Positions 32,024-44,862 are shown, counted from the stretch's first letter. The stretch is 64,000 nucleotides of DNA from Gaeumannomyces sp. JS-464 (GCA_002197995.1 NGZR01000001.1:5890001-5954000); one strand, 5' to 3'. The notes: generated by a model not told the origin, from the sequence alone. Numbers and translations are program-made.

Positions 32024-34544
32024 ATGGCGGACGACGGCATGCTCCTCAACTTCGAGATCGGAGACGACGCCTTCAAGCCTCAAGTCAAGTTCAAAGGCGG
32101 CCGCTGGAGGGATCGAGTGCGGGCGCAGAAGAGCGCGAAGCGGGGTCTGGACGGCGGACCGGCTAGAGCGAACGAGGGAGGAGACGGCAAGACTGATGCG
32201 CAGCGGCCTGCTAAGAGGCAGAGGGTCGGAGAGGGCAGTGGGCATGCCGAACGCCGCCAGCAGCAGGGGCCCGGCGCTGGCGCCAGGAGCCAGCAGCCAA
32301 GGTCTCAGCACGTCACCTCTCGTCTCTTCTCCGCGAACCCGACGGCCGTGACGAATTTCGACGAGAAACCGACCCCCGAAGAACCCGCGGAGCCTATCCA
32401 ACCGTCCAATGCGCCCCTGTCGGACGAGGCGGCAACGTTCCACGCCCTCGGATTGTCGCGGCGCATCGCCCTGCACCTCTTCTCCAAGCTCGAGATGAAG
32501 GCGCCGACATCCATCCAGAAAAACACGGTGCCGCAGCTGATAAAGGACGACAGCGACGCCTTCCTACAGGCTCAGACAGGCTCAGGAAAGACACTTGCGT
32601 ATCTACTGCCCATAGTCTCGCGAATACTGGCTCTCAGTGAAAACCAAGACGGGAGCGTCGACAAGGAGAAACACAAGAAGATCAATCGCAATTCGGGCCT
32701 GTTCGCAATCATCCTGGCTCCGACCCGCGAGCTCTGCAAGCAGATAGCCACAGTGCTGGAGAAGCTCCTGCGGTGTACTCCCTGGATCGTCGGCACCACG
32801 GTCATCGGCGGCGAGAGCAAGCACAAGGAGAAGGCGCGGTTGCGCAAGGGCGTCAACATCTTGATCGCAACTCCTGGGCGGCTGACGGACCATCTGGACC
32901 ACTCAAAGATGCTCGACGTCGGCACCGTCCGCTGGCTGGTGCTCGACGAGGGTGACAGGTTGATGGAGATGGGCTTCGAGGAGGACCTCAGGACGATCGT
33001 GGGCAAAATACGCAAAGAACCGCTCCAGGAGAAGAACAAGGACGGTGTTGTGCTTGGGGACGGACTGCCCAAGCGACGCGTGACTGTGCTATGCTCAGCA
33101 ACGATGAAAATGAACGTGCAGAAGCTTGGGGAAATCAGTCTGGTCGATGCCGTCCACATAACGGCAGCAACTAGCGACGGCGACGGCGAGGCGGCAGAAG
33201 GTAACGAGGCCGACGTCGTTTTCACGGCACCGTCCCAACTCAAGCAGTCCTACCTCGTTGTCCCCGCAAAGCTGCGTCTGGTAACCTTGATTGCCCTACT
33301 CAAATCATCGTTCGCAAGAAAGGGGTCTGTTATGAAAGCCATCATATTCATATCCTGCGCCGACTCGGTCGACTTCCACTTCAGTTTACTCCGCCAACCC
33401 CTAGACTCTTCCGCAGCAACTCCGGCAGCAAAACCACCACTGGTCGGAGACGCCGAAGCTTCCCCTAAAAAACCGCCCGCGACATCGCACACCGAGACCA
33501 CCGTCGCGCAGGCGTGCTATATCTCTTCACCGCAAACCCTATCATAACATTGCACAGGCTACACGGCTCGCTGTCACAGCCGGTGCGGACGGCAACGCTC
33601 CAGGCCTTCACCACGGCCAAGGACCCGGCCGTCCTGATAACAACCGACATCTCGTCTCGAGGTCTCGACGTGCCGGCCGTCGACCTCGTGATCGAGTACG
33701 ACCTCTCCTTCAGCGTCGCCGACCACGTCCACCGCATAGGCCGCACCGCCCGCGCGGGCCGCCCCGGCAAGGCGATGCTGTTCCTGCAGCCCGGCTGCGA
33801 GGAGGGCTACATGTCGCTGCTCCACTCGGCCAACCCCGTGGCGCCGCAGCTCTACGACACGGTGCTCCAGGCGGGGCTCGCATCCGACGTCAACCTGCCG
33901 CCTGCACCAGCTACTGCTAGCGCCGAGGACGAGGACGATGCATCGGCCCCAGCAGCAGCAGCAGCACAAGGAGACTAAACAGCAGGACACGAAGAAGAAG
34001 CAGACATGGACGTCGCGCGCCGAGGCCCTGCAGCTGCATCTCGAGCAGCGCCTCCTGGCCTCGGACACGTCGGCCTCGGCGGCAAAGGGCGGCAAAAAGG
34101 CGGGCTCGAAACACCATCATCAGCAGAAGCACCAGCAGCAAAAACCGCCCGCCAAGGGGGCAGGAGGAGGCCCCGGCGGCAGCACGCTCCTCGACGCGGC
34201 CCGGCAGGCGTTCCAGTCGCACATACGCGCGTACGCGACGCACATCCACGAGGAGCGCAGGTTCTTCGACATCACGCAGCTGCACCTCGGCCACACGGCA
34301 AAGAGCTTCGGCCTGCGCGAGGCCCCCGGGCATCGGCAGCGGCGTCGTCCAGAGGCGCGCACACAAGGCGTCGGCGCCCTCTGCCGCCGGAGGGAAGAGG
34401 TCTGGCGGCGGCGGCGGCAGCGGCGGTGGTGGTCGTGGCTCTGACGACGAGGGAGGGAACGGCGTTGACGAGGAGGCGCTCAGGAGGATGAAGATGAAGA
34501 TGAAGATGGTTGGCAGTGGCGCCTCCGAGTTTAACATCGGCTAG
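32024..34544 (+). CDS. DBP7: ATP-dependent RNA helicase DBP7 (60S biogenesis), frame broken three times
   Basis: Nucleolar DEAD-box helicase needed for 60S subunit assembly. The start [12 protein letters not shown] is typical of fungal Dbp7. The Q motif lies at IQKNTVPQ, motif I is AQTGSGKT, Ia PTREL, Ib TPGR, II the Dbp7-type DEGD, III SAT, and [13 protein letters not shown]. The C-terminus has the family segment [17 protein letters not shown] and ends in [12 protein letters not shown]. The reading frame changes near 33530 (between YISSP and [14 protein letters not shown]), between 33925 and 33985 at a CAG repeat, and near 34328 in CCCCCGGG. Each can be explained by one or two missing or extra bases. 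For an essential single-copy gene these are most likely assembly errors. No introns. Total about 840 residues. Confidence 0.92.
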
Positions 34545-35145
34545 TCCGTGTCCAAGGCGGGTGGGAGACATGGTCAGAGTCGAAGCACCAAGGTTGGGTG
34601 GGAGAGAGGATTTTCTGCGCACTGCATCGCATGTTCACATCATTAGCGGCTGCTATTCCTAGAAGCTTCATGCGCTCTATTCTTTGTGGGATGTAATAAA
34701 ATGTTTTGTACACAGAGCAACTGCGCCCGCCATCGCAGGACGTGCATGCTCAGGCCTCGTCTTGCAAGCATGGGAATCATCTTCTCGTCAGCCTTTTTGG
34801 CCATAAAAACGGCCATGGCCGAACCCCCAAAAACACTCCCGATTAAACCGGAATCCCATTTTCAGTCGTCATTTCCCATGCCTGCCTGCGTTGCCCTTTG
34901 GATGCTGCCCAACCAAATCCATGCATTCCCCGTTCCCAACCAATGAACCCAAGAAAATGCACCGTGATTCCTCCAGCAATCCTTTGCCCATGTCCCAGTT
35001 GCTCTTCAAGTCTTTTCGTTAGTATGCAGAGTGGAGATTTGTCTATGAGGTAAATCAAGATCGACCTCTTCAAGGGGAAAAGATTTCAACAACACGGTGG
35101 CTCAAGCCAAAGGACGATACCTCGACGGGCCATAGACCGATTGTG

Positions 35146-35178
<33 letters not shown>

Positions 35179-35575
35179 AAATCAGAAAAAATCTGGCCAG
35201 GGAAGGCCGCCCCGCACACCATGAACGCCATCCAACCCAAGATCTCCAGTTTTATGAAAATGGCGGCAAAGGGAATTGAGAATAAAAAAAAAATAAAGAA
35301 AAATGCGTACCACCGGTGACTGGGATAGCATCAAGAAGCAGAATGCACAAACTCGCACGGACAAAAGAAAGTGCGCGGTTGGTGTGATGGATGGATGAGA
35401 GAAAAAAAAATGAACAAGGAAGCAACAAACACCTGGGACAACCTTCCGAGGTCCCCGCCTCCCATGTTTTTGTTAACAGCCACCGGGGTATCACGACATA
35501 TTTGACCCAAAATACCGAGGACAATTCCACAAACAGAAGAAAGCAGAAAAGCGCGCAAAGAGATCCGGACACAGC
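34545..35575. other. Convergent spacer between DBP7 and CYA5-like genes
   Basis: About 1 kb between two stop codons. It holds the A28 run at 35146-35173 and a shorter A/T-rich patch around 35281-35300. Frames here are small and overlapping. Nothing else seen. Confidence 0.45.
35146..35173. repeat. Poly-A tract (A28)
   Basis: Twenty-eight adenines in the spacer between two convergent genes. It could be an assembly-length-uncertain homopolymer or the tail scar of a retroposed sequence. I see no retroposed gene or target-site duplication next to it. Confidence 0.85.
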
Positions 35576-38500
35576 TTAGGCGGCAGCAGCAGCCTCCTCA
35601 GCAGGTGCACCACCACCGCCGCCACCGAGGAGCTCCAGCACCTTGTTGACGACGGCGCTCGGGTAGCCACGCGACAGCATCTCGGAGACGACACCGTTGG
35701 CACCCCCACGTTGCTCAACAGCGAGGTAGGCACGTGTCATGGCCTCATAGGTACTGGGCTCGCGGCGCTCACGGCCAACAGCCTCGTACACCTCCCTGGC
35801 CTTCTCAATGTTGTGCTCAGCAGCCCAGCCGTGAATTAGGGTGTTGGCGATGTATGGGGTCATCTCGATGCGGCGGCGGCGCATCTCGGCCAGAGCAGCA
35901 GTAGTGTCAGCCACGCGGTGGTTGGCAACCATGGCCTCAAAAAGGGCCTGGAAGAGGCACGCAGACGAGGGGATGGAGGGGTCCTTCATGACAGAGTCGA
36001 ATACGCGCTGAGCGCCGGCCATGTCGTGGAGGACACAGCCGCGGGCGTGGATGAGCGAGGCGTAGTGGACGGGCTCTGGCGACTGGCCCGAGGCGCGAAT
36101 CCGATCCAGGACCGCCTCGGCAGCCGTCATGTTGACAGGCTCCAGCGTCGCGTGAGTATCAACCAGCAGCTTGTAGGTGTGCGCTGTAGGTGAGATGCCC
36201 TTTGCGACCATGCGCTCGTAGTACGAGAGCACCTTGGACTTGTCGCGCTTGGTCGTCAGGAAGAACTGCATCATGCTGTTGTAAGGGGCAGGGCGGGCCT
36301 TGTAGTTGGGCATAGACTCCATCTCGTCAAACAGCTCCTCGGCAAACTTGTCGTCGGAGACGCGGCACAAGGCGTTGACAATGGTACCGTACGTGACCGA
36401 AGTGGGCGGATGGCAAGAGCGCGCATTTCCGCAAAATAGAACAGGCAGTCGTCAATGCGCCGAGCCTTGCCCAACTTGCCGATAAGGGCATTGTATAGGA
36501 ACGAGGTGGGCTCAACGCCTTCGGCCTTGGCGCGCTGGAAGATCTTGACGGCCTCAGACGCCTCGTCGAACGTCTTTGTTGACTCCTTCAGAGTGGTGAT
36601 GTAGAGGCCGAAAGTGTTGGCGGAAGGCGAAGCACCAATGGAGAGAAGCTGGATATGGTACTGCTCGGCCATAGGGCGGTTCCCCAGCGTCAGGCAGGCA
36701 CCGACCATGGCGTCCAGGATAGAGGACCATCCATAGCGGACAACGGCATACTGCGACTGCAGAGGCACGTCGGCAGCAGCCATGGCCAGAATGTCATTGC
36801 AGAGATCCATCTTGCCATCGCGAGCTGCGGCGGAGATCAGCTTGGCATATGTGATATACCTGGGGTGGCGGCCTGCCCGGCGGATGTTGCGGAATCGGTT
36901 CAGAGCATCATTCAACTTAGGACCCTTGCGCCCATGAGAGCCCTCAAGGTCGTCGGCAATCAGCGATGAGCCCTTGAAGTCGGTGTTGTGGGCGTAAGGG
37001 TCAAAAGTGTCTTCGAAGCTAGAGGCAGTGGCACTGGAGTCGAAAGGCGAGGTGGACAGGGCATGGGTAGGATATGATGCGACAGAGGCGGCCTCACGGG
37101 GATCTGCGATGCCACGCTGAGCCATGAACCGACCGACAAACTCGGAAGCCTCATCGACCTCTTCAAGGACCTGCGGCTGTGCGTCGGCAAGAGCCCTGAT
37201 GCGTTCGAACATCATCTCTGACTGTGTCAAACCCTCGGCGACCTGGCCGGAGCCAATCATAGCCACAGCGTACATAGCCGTGGGCTCGATAAAGCTGGGC
37301 GTCACCTGCATCTCTGGGCTGCTGAGAACACCCCAGTACCTCGAGGCCGCGACGACATCGCCTTCACGGACGCTGAGCGCGAGCAGAGCAATTGCAGGCG
37401 TGCTGCTCATCAGCATAGGCTGGGGCAGGTTGGTGAACGCCGCGACTGCCGTGTGCATGTCGCCGCTGTCGGCGGCTTTGCTGGCAACCTCGCTCATCGT
37501 TTGCGGCCTGGTCTGGTTCTCGACGGCCTGGGCCCACATCAGCGCCTCCTCGAAGATGCCCCTGTGCAGAAAGCCCTTGACAAAGCCTGCGCTGATGATG
37601 GCGTCCTTGATGTCCACAGCCCGAACACCATACTCCTTGATGATCTTCTCGTAGAACTTCATGGCGCCCTCTAGCTTGTCCGAGATGACGTAGGCATTGA
37701 TAACCGCAGCGTACACCTCGACATCGAGACGGTCGAGCAGAGTGGGTAGCCCATTGTCGTTGGCGATGGCAAGGGTCTTGTACTCGCTGTAGCACTCAAC
37801 TGCGCTGACCAGGTCACCTGAGACGGCAAATGCAGTGATCATGGCCGGGAATGTGGCGGCGAACGGGACGGCCTGGCTGTGCTCCATGTGCTCAAACAGC
37901 AGGAGCATGTCAGAAACGCGGCCTGACTGCGCACAAGCGGAAATGAGCTCGTGGTATGTTTCGGACGAGTACACTGCCTCGTTCTCCAGGACAGAGTTAT
38001 CAAAAAGCTTGATGGCGAGGTCGAGACGGTCATCCTCGGAGAGGATTGCATGCTCAAGCTCGTGCGAGGCGAGCATGAACCGCCCTGGCTCGTCCATTCC
38101 ACCAAACCGCGCACGCTTCTCCTCCAGCGATGTCTTCAGGGATCCAACCTCGAGCGAGCGCGAGGCAAGAAGACCGACCAGGATGTTGTAGGTGTCGCTG
38201 TCTGGTGCCACCTTGCGGCGGAGCATATCCGCATAGACATCCAGGGCCTTGGACACGACCTCAATCTTCTCCCTGGGAAGTTGAATAGCGGCCGTGAGGA
38301 GGGCATTGTAGGCGGTTGGTGTCGGCTGAACGCCGGCAACGAGCATAGCCTCAAAGACAACGGGGATCTCGGCATATCGAGCAGACTCGGCAAGCTTGGT
38401 CAAGTGGTTGGCGTAGGTTAGTGACTGAGGGTCGACCTGCTCGACTGGCGGCGGCGGCGTTGCTGTCCTCGGGATGCTGACGGGTGTCCTGATCCCTGAG

Positions 38501-39156
38501 ACGGGTGTGGCGGACCGAGACACGACTTCTTCGATGGCTTCCTGGATCGCAGGTACAGCAGGTGATGCCGACCTCACGGACTGTGCAGACTCCTCCTCCT
38601 CCTCCAGCGCCTCGAGCTTGCTGCGAGCCTCGATCTCCCGTTCCAGGGCAGCATCGATCTTGGCAAGCACCGCCTCCTCCTCCGGAGAGATTGGCCGAGC
38701 AGGAGCATCTTCGGTCGCGTTTTCAGCCACCAGGGTCCTCGGCTCGAGGAGAATGGAGGCGGGCGAAGGCTTCCACTCGATCCGCTTCGGGAATTGGTAC
38801 TGAACCCACTCGGACTCGACAGCGCTCGCATCCTCGACGGCGGTGGCTTCGGTCTTCTGGAGGTTCTCAAAGTAGGCGTCTAGGCCGCCATGGTTGGCCG
38901 TCCTCTCGATTCGGTGCTCCGGGTGGACGCCGACGGCCGTGACGGCTGGGTGAAAGGCGCTCTGGAGGGCGAGGGTGGAGAGCCGTCCGATGCGGGTGGT
39001 GTTGGTGCTATTCCTCCGCGCAAAGGACGGCCTGTTCTGGGGATTTAGGACATTGTGTTGTGTAGCAGCTACGACAGACTGTGCGTAGCCGTTGACGAAG
39101 GACTTGGAACCCTGACGGATAAAGTTCTGGTAGAGGGAGGAGTAGATGGAGGGCAT
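35576..39156 (-). CDS. CYA5: CYA5-like mitochondrial PPR protein, one frame break
   Basis: Pentatricopeptide-repeat protein of the fungal CYA5 type, which acts in mitochondria on cox1 mRNA. It is intronless with about 1190 residues. The N-terminus is basic and lacks acidic residues (SLYQNFIRQGSKSFVNGYAQ), as in a mitochondrial presequence. PPR units are seen at AYNALLTAAIQ, TYNILVGLLASRS, TYHELISACAQSGRVSDML, VYAAVINAYVISDKLEGAM, LYNALIGKLGKARRIDDCL, TYKLLVDTHATLE and TYEAMTRAYLAVEQRGG. The chain ends in a Gly run and poly-Ala. The frame shifts once, at 36401-36408. Before it the protein reads MRALAIRP; after it, with one base restored, TSVTYGTIVNALCRVSDDKF continues the same repeat. This is probably an assembly error. 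The name rests on length and PPR layout rather than a search. Confidence 0.85.
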
Positions 39157-42100
39157 TTAGAATTATCCAGGACGGGGGTGAAGCTGCCAAGGGAGAAGAC
39201 GAGCGTCAGCACTTGACCTAATCAAAACGGCCCATTCGATCGGGACGGCATGGCTAGCCAAGGGAAGGCGATCGAGACGGAATTGCAGTCATCGTGATTG
39301 ACAAGCAGCAATCCGGCGCGAGTTGCAGTCTGTGGTGATGTGACGGCAGTGTCGCGCGACTGGGCTGGCCGGATCTGACCACTCCAATTGTGACACGCCA
39401 CTGCCCGCTGGGCCCGACTATGCCGCGCCCGCAAAACAGGCTGGCTTGGAGGAACAACTTAGAGAGAAGCCACACTTACAAGATAGGATAAAAGAAGTCG
39501 CCGTTGCAGGTTCATTTGACAGCACATGAGCCGTCAAACAAACGCGCCAATTGTATTATTTCGGGTTTATGCCGAACAGAGGGAGTGCGAAAAGAAGGAC
39601 TGGGAGGAAAACCTCAGGTCGCAATGGCAGGGAGGGCGGTCCTTTTTTTTTTTTTTCTTCCCGCTCCCACACTTTTCGATCAGATATGACTTGGTGGGCT
39701 CCGGCACTAACACCAAGCTCCGAACTCCTGGCCTGGCTCGGGTGCGAGTGGAATTCTCGGGCAAATTGCATGAAAAATTTCGGCGGGGCGCAACCAGCAA
39801 GGGTGGATTCGGAAGCTTGGAGCTTAGTCAGAAGGTCAGGGCAATGCCGGAACCTGCCACAGCCAGTAACAGTGAGTCACTAACGGTTGCACGGCTTCAG
39901 CACTCAGAACGGTTTTTTTGTGGTGGCTAGGGTTGCGCAGGGTGTCCTTGGCTGAGAGGCAGTGATGAGAGCCCGGTGGAAGGGAGGATCTCGGTTGCCT
40001 GTGGTCCGCTCGGCTCAAGACCGGTGGCGGAGGCAAACGTTACGGATCTTGGGCTTTGTATTCCTCAGGTTTCCTCTTCGTGCTGCTTCTGTTCCTTTCC
40101 CACGGCCTTGTCTTGTCTTCTGGACAAGGTGTCTTTTTCCACGACAGGCGTGCAACGGACGCGGCCTCTTCGTCCTCGACCCTAGGCGCATGCCAGCGGA
40201 GAGGGTACCATGACGATACCCGTCAGGGCCTAGGTAGCCAGGAGCCTCGGTCCTCAGCCTTGACTTTTTTTTGGCCCCCGGGACCAACGGCAGAGCTCGC
40301 CATTCGGCATTCCTTTCTTAATTTCATGATTTCATAGCCTACCTAGGGTGCCATCAAGTCCACTGTATATCTTGCCGTTGTGCCGTCCTCCATCAAGCTC
40401 GTCAACGGACAAGGCAGGCAGATGGAACGCCTCGCAACCCGCAGCGCAGGGCTAGAGCACAAACCCGTCACCACATGTCAATTTTCAATATTATTCCCAG
40501 CCATGTTTCCGGTCAGCCGCCGCCCCACCCAGCAAGTCATGGAAACATCCTCAACGAGGAGTTTTTCAGCATGTCATTGTGGGCTTCCAGTGAGGCTACC
40601 CGGCCCTCTCCCGGTGCAGGGGGCTGGGGAGCAGCCTGCGGGGAGGACGGGCAGAAGCCGGGAGGTTGACGGGCGGTCACGGCTGCTAATGCGCTAAGCG
40701 AGTCGGTGCCCCCAGCGTGGATTCGGGGTTTCAGACAGGTGCTCTTGCTCTGCTCGAGGATAGCCAGGCGGCCTGTGTCTAGAGCAACTGGTCGGGATTC
40801 GAACGAGACGAAACATTGTCTTCCCTGTGCTGTCCATTAGGCTGCGGCGACGTGTTGCGGTCCTCAGAGGGACCTCTGGTAGTAACTCGACACGCGGCAT
40901 GGCGACGGGTGGAGCGGCAAAAGCTGGAGCGGGTCCATCGGTGCAGTGTCACGAGCTCGATTTGGCGAGAAAAACCCGCGTCCTTCAAATTCGATCCAAG
41001 CCCCAGCCGCGTGGAATCCGAGCACGAGCGCGACTCGGGCTTACGCCAAAGCCCGCCACGCCAAGCCCTACCGACTCCCTCGGCCGAGCTGGGACGGGCG
41101 CCCGGGATTGGAATTGGCCCGTCGCTTATTCCCAGCCTTTCCAGCACGCGCAGAATACCACGCACCCGAGGGCCCGATGGCTGTTGATGGCTGCTCTTGG
41201 AAGAATCGAAATGCAAAGCAATACTCGCGTCATGCATGGCTGCCAATTGGCATCGCGGCGGGCGGGCGACGGACAGGTGGACATGCGTCCGCCACAATGC
41301 ACACTAAGCAACACCCGCCTTCTCCTTGCTCTCCCTCGCCAAAACCACCAGTCAGTCCATCCGGCATGTTCGCCATCAAAAGCCCTAGGCTCCTCACCGC
41401 TGGGCGCCATTGCAATGCATCGAGTGCAAGTGGCCAAATCCAACATCACCACGTCTCCAGGCCTCTCCGCGACTCAATGCGGACACGGCGCGTGCAAGCA
41501 AGACGATTCTCTCAGTTTCCTGTCTCGCCCAAGTCCGCCACTGGTAACAAATCCCGACTGTATGCGGTCTATGGCTCAGGGTCTCTCCTTGATGGAACTG
41601 CCCGTCACGGTCAAATTCGATTCATGACTTGTCTCCAGAGTGGCGGGCGGTTGCTCTGTGCCTCTCAACCCCTTTCTCCGAGGCTGAGACTTCGAGGCGG
41701 GAACATCGCTGCTCACGTCTCCAGCACCAGATCGCTGTGCACGTCATGTCGTCGTGGCTGACACGCTTTCCCACATGGCATTCAATCAATTCGCCTCGAT
41801 CCGTGCAGTCGGTCGGAGCATTTGGCCCGGTTAGCTGGCTTGCTATTGGCCGAAGCTCAAGCTGCTGTCACATCAGCCCCCAGCATCCACGGCGGGGGTG
41901 GGGTGCTCCCCTGCTTGCCAGAGAGCAGCTGGGCAGGCACGTCATTGAATCCGTGACGACGCCTGTATCATCGTAGGCGCCGCGATCAAGTGGTGTTTGT
42001 GTCGGCGAACTCGTTCCAGTGCCTCACTTCGTCTCCTGTCAAAGCGCCCGATTCGACCAGCACTGGCCGCTCGGGTACTCACTTTTTCGCTGCAAAACAC

Positions 42101-42337
42101 AGGCGAACGGGACCTGCACCCGTCGCCAATCCAGGACCCGTGCTCCAACCCCGCATTTGCGACGTTCAAGTGTCGCTTCTCCTTGGGTCGCTCTCCGTCT
42201 TCGCGAGAGCTACAGACATTGAGCCGTCAGCCTGACGACACCCAACCACCACTCATTCTCCGCGTGCCTTTGTGACATCCCCAGCTGCCTCCCGCGAGCC
42301 AAGCCAAAAGAAGCAAACAGGGGAGAGAAAAAAAAAA
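39157..42337. other. Long 3.2-kb divergent promoter region
   Basis: Separates the divergently transcribed CYA5-like and ERG8 genes. Several long frames overlap here on both strands (40827-41627 +, 40946-41761 +, 40779-41297 -). They share no homology cue, are rich in Arg, Pro and Ser and have no introns or domains; I read them as chance. T12 at about 39644. The last 100 nt before ERG8 are CA-rich and end in an A-run directly before the ATG. Unusually long for a promoter, but no gene can be supported. Confidence 0.4.
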
Positions 42338-43928
42338 ATGGCAGACGCAAACCCCACTACGGCTGTTTCCGCCCCAGGCAAGGTGCTCCTGGCTGGCGGA
42401 TACCTGGTCCTAGACCGCAAGTACACGGGGCTTGTCCTTGGACTCAGCGCACGCATCAATGTCGTCGCCGAGGAAATCAACACCAGTCCCGGCGTCCAGC
42501 TGAGTGAGATCGTCGTCGAGAGCCCGCAGTTTCAGCACGCCCAGTGGCGCTACGGCTACCGCCTTGCCGACGGAGATGGTGGGATCAAGGTGACCCAGTT
42601 GCACGTGTAAGTAACACTTGGTGGCGCCATACCACGAGGGCATGGGATGTGCGTGTGCTGTGATAGTCTGGGGATCGCCATGGAAGTGATCGCCCGGGGC
42701 GAGATCGCCAAGTATCCGGCAGCCTACGCGTCCATGTCGCACACTCACGTGGTCGAATCTCCCTCGGCCTCCCCGTGCCATCCACTCCCTTTACTTACGC
42801 CCAGCCTTCATCCCAGGGGCACCGACATCTCCAAGAACCCCTTCGTGGAAACCGCCCTATCCTACGCCCTCACCTACATTGCCAAGGTCGGGAACCATGG
42901 CCCCTCCCATAGCATGAAGCCGGCCCGGCTCACCATCCTTGCCGACAATGACTACTACTCGCAACCATCCGACGCGTCCTCATCGGCCCCGAGACCGCAG
43001 CCCCCGAGGCCACACCGGCAGGAGCCCGGGCCGTTGCCACCTCGCGCTTCGCCCGCTTCCCAACCACTCTCTCGGGTGCCAACAAGACTGGCCTGGGCTC
43101 CTCTGCCGCCCTCGTCACCGCCCTTACCGCCGCCCTCCTGACCCACTACCTCCCCCCGCAGCTCTTCGACCTGGTCTCAGACTTCAGCCGCGCCGCTCTG
43201 CACAACCTCGCCCAGGCCGCACACTGCGCCGCCCAGGGTAAGGTTGGCTCCGGCTTCGACGTTGCCGCCGCCGTCTACGGTTCCTGTCGCTACCGCCGCT
43301 TCTCCCCGGACGTACTGTCGTCCCTACCTGAGCCCGGCGGCGCCTGGCTTTGGCGCCGCCCTCGTCGCCGTCGTCGCCAAGCCCTGGGACGCCGAGATCG
43401 ACCCGACCGGCGTAACCCTCCCGCCCGGTGTCGCCATGCGCATGTGCGACGTCGACTGCGGCACCCAGACCGTCGGCATGTGTCAAGATGGTCCTGGCCT
43501 GGAAGGCCCGCGACGAGGAGCCGGCCACGAAGCTGTGGGACGACCTGCAGTCCCGCAACGAGGCGCTGGCCGCCGTGCTCGCGTCCGGGCGGGTCGAGGG
43601 CATCGCCGGCGCCGTGTCGGGCGTCCGGGACCTCGTGCGCCGCATGGGCGAGGAGAGCGGCACGCAGATCGAGCCGCCCAGCCAGACGGAGCTGCTCGAC
43701 GCGCTGAGCGGGCTTGAGGGCGTCTTTGGCGGCGTCGTCCCCGGCGCCGGCGGCTTCGACGCGGCCGCGCTGCTACTGAGAGACGACGACAAGACCAAGG
43801 CGCGCGTCGAAAAGTTCCTGGAGAAGTGGAGTAGCGAGAAGAGCGTTCGCGTCCGGCTGCTCGGGGTCAAGGGCGAGATGGAGGGCGTGCGGATGGAGAG
43901 TCTCAAGGAGTATGAGGGCTGGGTCTAG
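42338..43928 (+). CDS. ERG8: Phosphomevalonate kinase ERG8 (GHMP kinase), frame broken three times
   Basis: Converts phosphomevalonate to diphosphomevalonate in the mevalonate/ergosterol pathway; cytosolic. Exons 42338-42606 and 42817-43928 (intron GTAAGT to CCCAG, 211 nt), about 460 residues. Family blocks: [16 protein letters not shown] at the start, [28 protein letters not shown], the GHMP phosphate loop [33 protein letters not shown] and [10 protein letters not shown]. The frame changes between 42965 and 43000, near 43340 (SLPEPGG to [12 protein letters not shown]), and at 43481, where an extra T separates CGTQTVGM from VKMVLAWK. The gene is essential in yeast, so assembly errors are likelier than decay. 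The start codon follows a run of ten or more A. Confidence 0.92.
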
Positions 43929-44303
43929 GATAGAGTCTCCAAAGAAGCTACCTAAGCATTGCATAGTCAATATTAGTACTTTGCGCAACAGGCACTGGCC
44001 CGCACATAAGCGCAATTGAAAGACCGGAGGATTTGGGGAAATATCGATAAGATTATCTCTGCGTGAAGACGCTGCTGGACACTTGTCTGTAGTCCATTTT
44101 GTAATACCCCTTACATAGCCCACACCCAAGAAAGGGAACCTGTACGCCATCCGCCGGCCCAGCCGTTTACTCCGACCCATGAATATTCGTACACAACCGA
44201 TATCATTACAAATTGCCGCCTACATGTCCAAAAACCCCGCCAGAAGACCTCCAAAAAAAGATAAAATCCCATCAAAACGCCTCGAAATCGCAGGAGGATG
44301 GCA
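43929..44303. other. Convergent spacer after ERG8
   Basis: Intergenic 375 nt between the ERG8 stop and the stop of the small basic protein gene. No element seen. Confidence 0.4.
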
Positions 44304-44862
44304 TCACATGCTTCCCCTCCGCGGCCCGGTCTCTGCCTCGGGCTGCACGAGGGCCGGGATCACCGGGTTGGACGACATCGGGCCGCCGGCGGGACGCAGC
44401 GGGATCGAGAGGGCCGGGCGGCCGGGCGTCATGCTGTCGGGGTCCATGACGGCGACCCGGCGAGCCAGCTCCTTTTCCCGGAGGAGGGCAAGTCTGTGGA
44501 GGGGTGGACACGAGCAGCGTTAGCAACGGGGGTTGGAAATACGCAAAGCGGACGGGGGATTAAAAAAAAAACGCTCTTAAGTACTTACTGCTCTTGGTTG
44601 AAGCCCTGCAGGGATGTCCTTTCTCTGCGAAAGTTGGTCGGGTGTGACTGGTTTTTTTTTGGCGGTCAGTATTTAGTTATTTGTTCAGCCGGTATGTGTG
44701 TGAACGAGGGGGGCCTTGAAGGGGGTAGGGAGGACAGGAATGGGAGCTTACAATATCCAAGCCGCGGATGCACTTTTGACCGTTGGCGCGCCTTGGCCCG
44801 TTGCGGCGGAGGCCCACGACGGCCTTGGAGATGCGGAGGGCAAACTTCTTGAAGGACGCCAT
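44304..44862 (-). CDS. Small basic hypothetical protein, three exons
   Basis: Exons 44862-44752, 44647-44589 and 44493-44304 (donors GTAAGC and GTAAGT, acceptors CCAG and CACAG) join in frame to 119 residues; too fragmented to be seen as one long frame. The N-terminus MASFKKFALRISKAVVGLRR is an amphipathic, Arg/Lys-rich helix that resembles a mitochondrial presequence or membrane-surface helix. The middle (TNFRRERTSLQGFNQEQLA) and LLREKELARRVAVMDPDSM are helical and charged. The C-terminus is Pro/Gly-rich (RPALSIPLRPAGGPMSSNP). No Cys cluster or membrane segment. Consistent splicing and codon phase make it a real gene, but the family is not recognised. Confidence 0.65.

Noticed and set aside
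35146..35173. A28 run as the tail of a retrotransposon or processed pseudogene
   Set aside because: No coding remnant, target-site duplication or element end next to it.
40056..40337. Frame beginning with a signal-peptide-like hydrophobic stretch
   Set aside because: It has no ATG and the stretch is just a pyrimidine-rich tract; no downstream domain.
40827..41761. Two long plus-strand ORFs (266 and 271 codons) and an antisense one
   Set aside because: They overlap one another in different frames with Arg/Pro/Ser-rich random composition, as expected for GC-rich spacer DNA.
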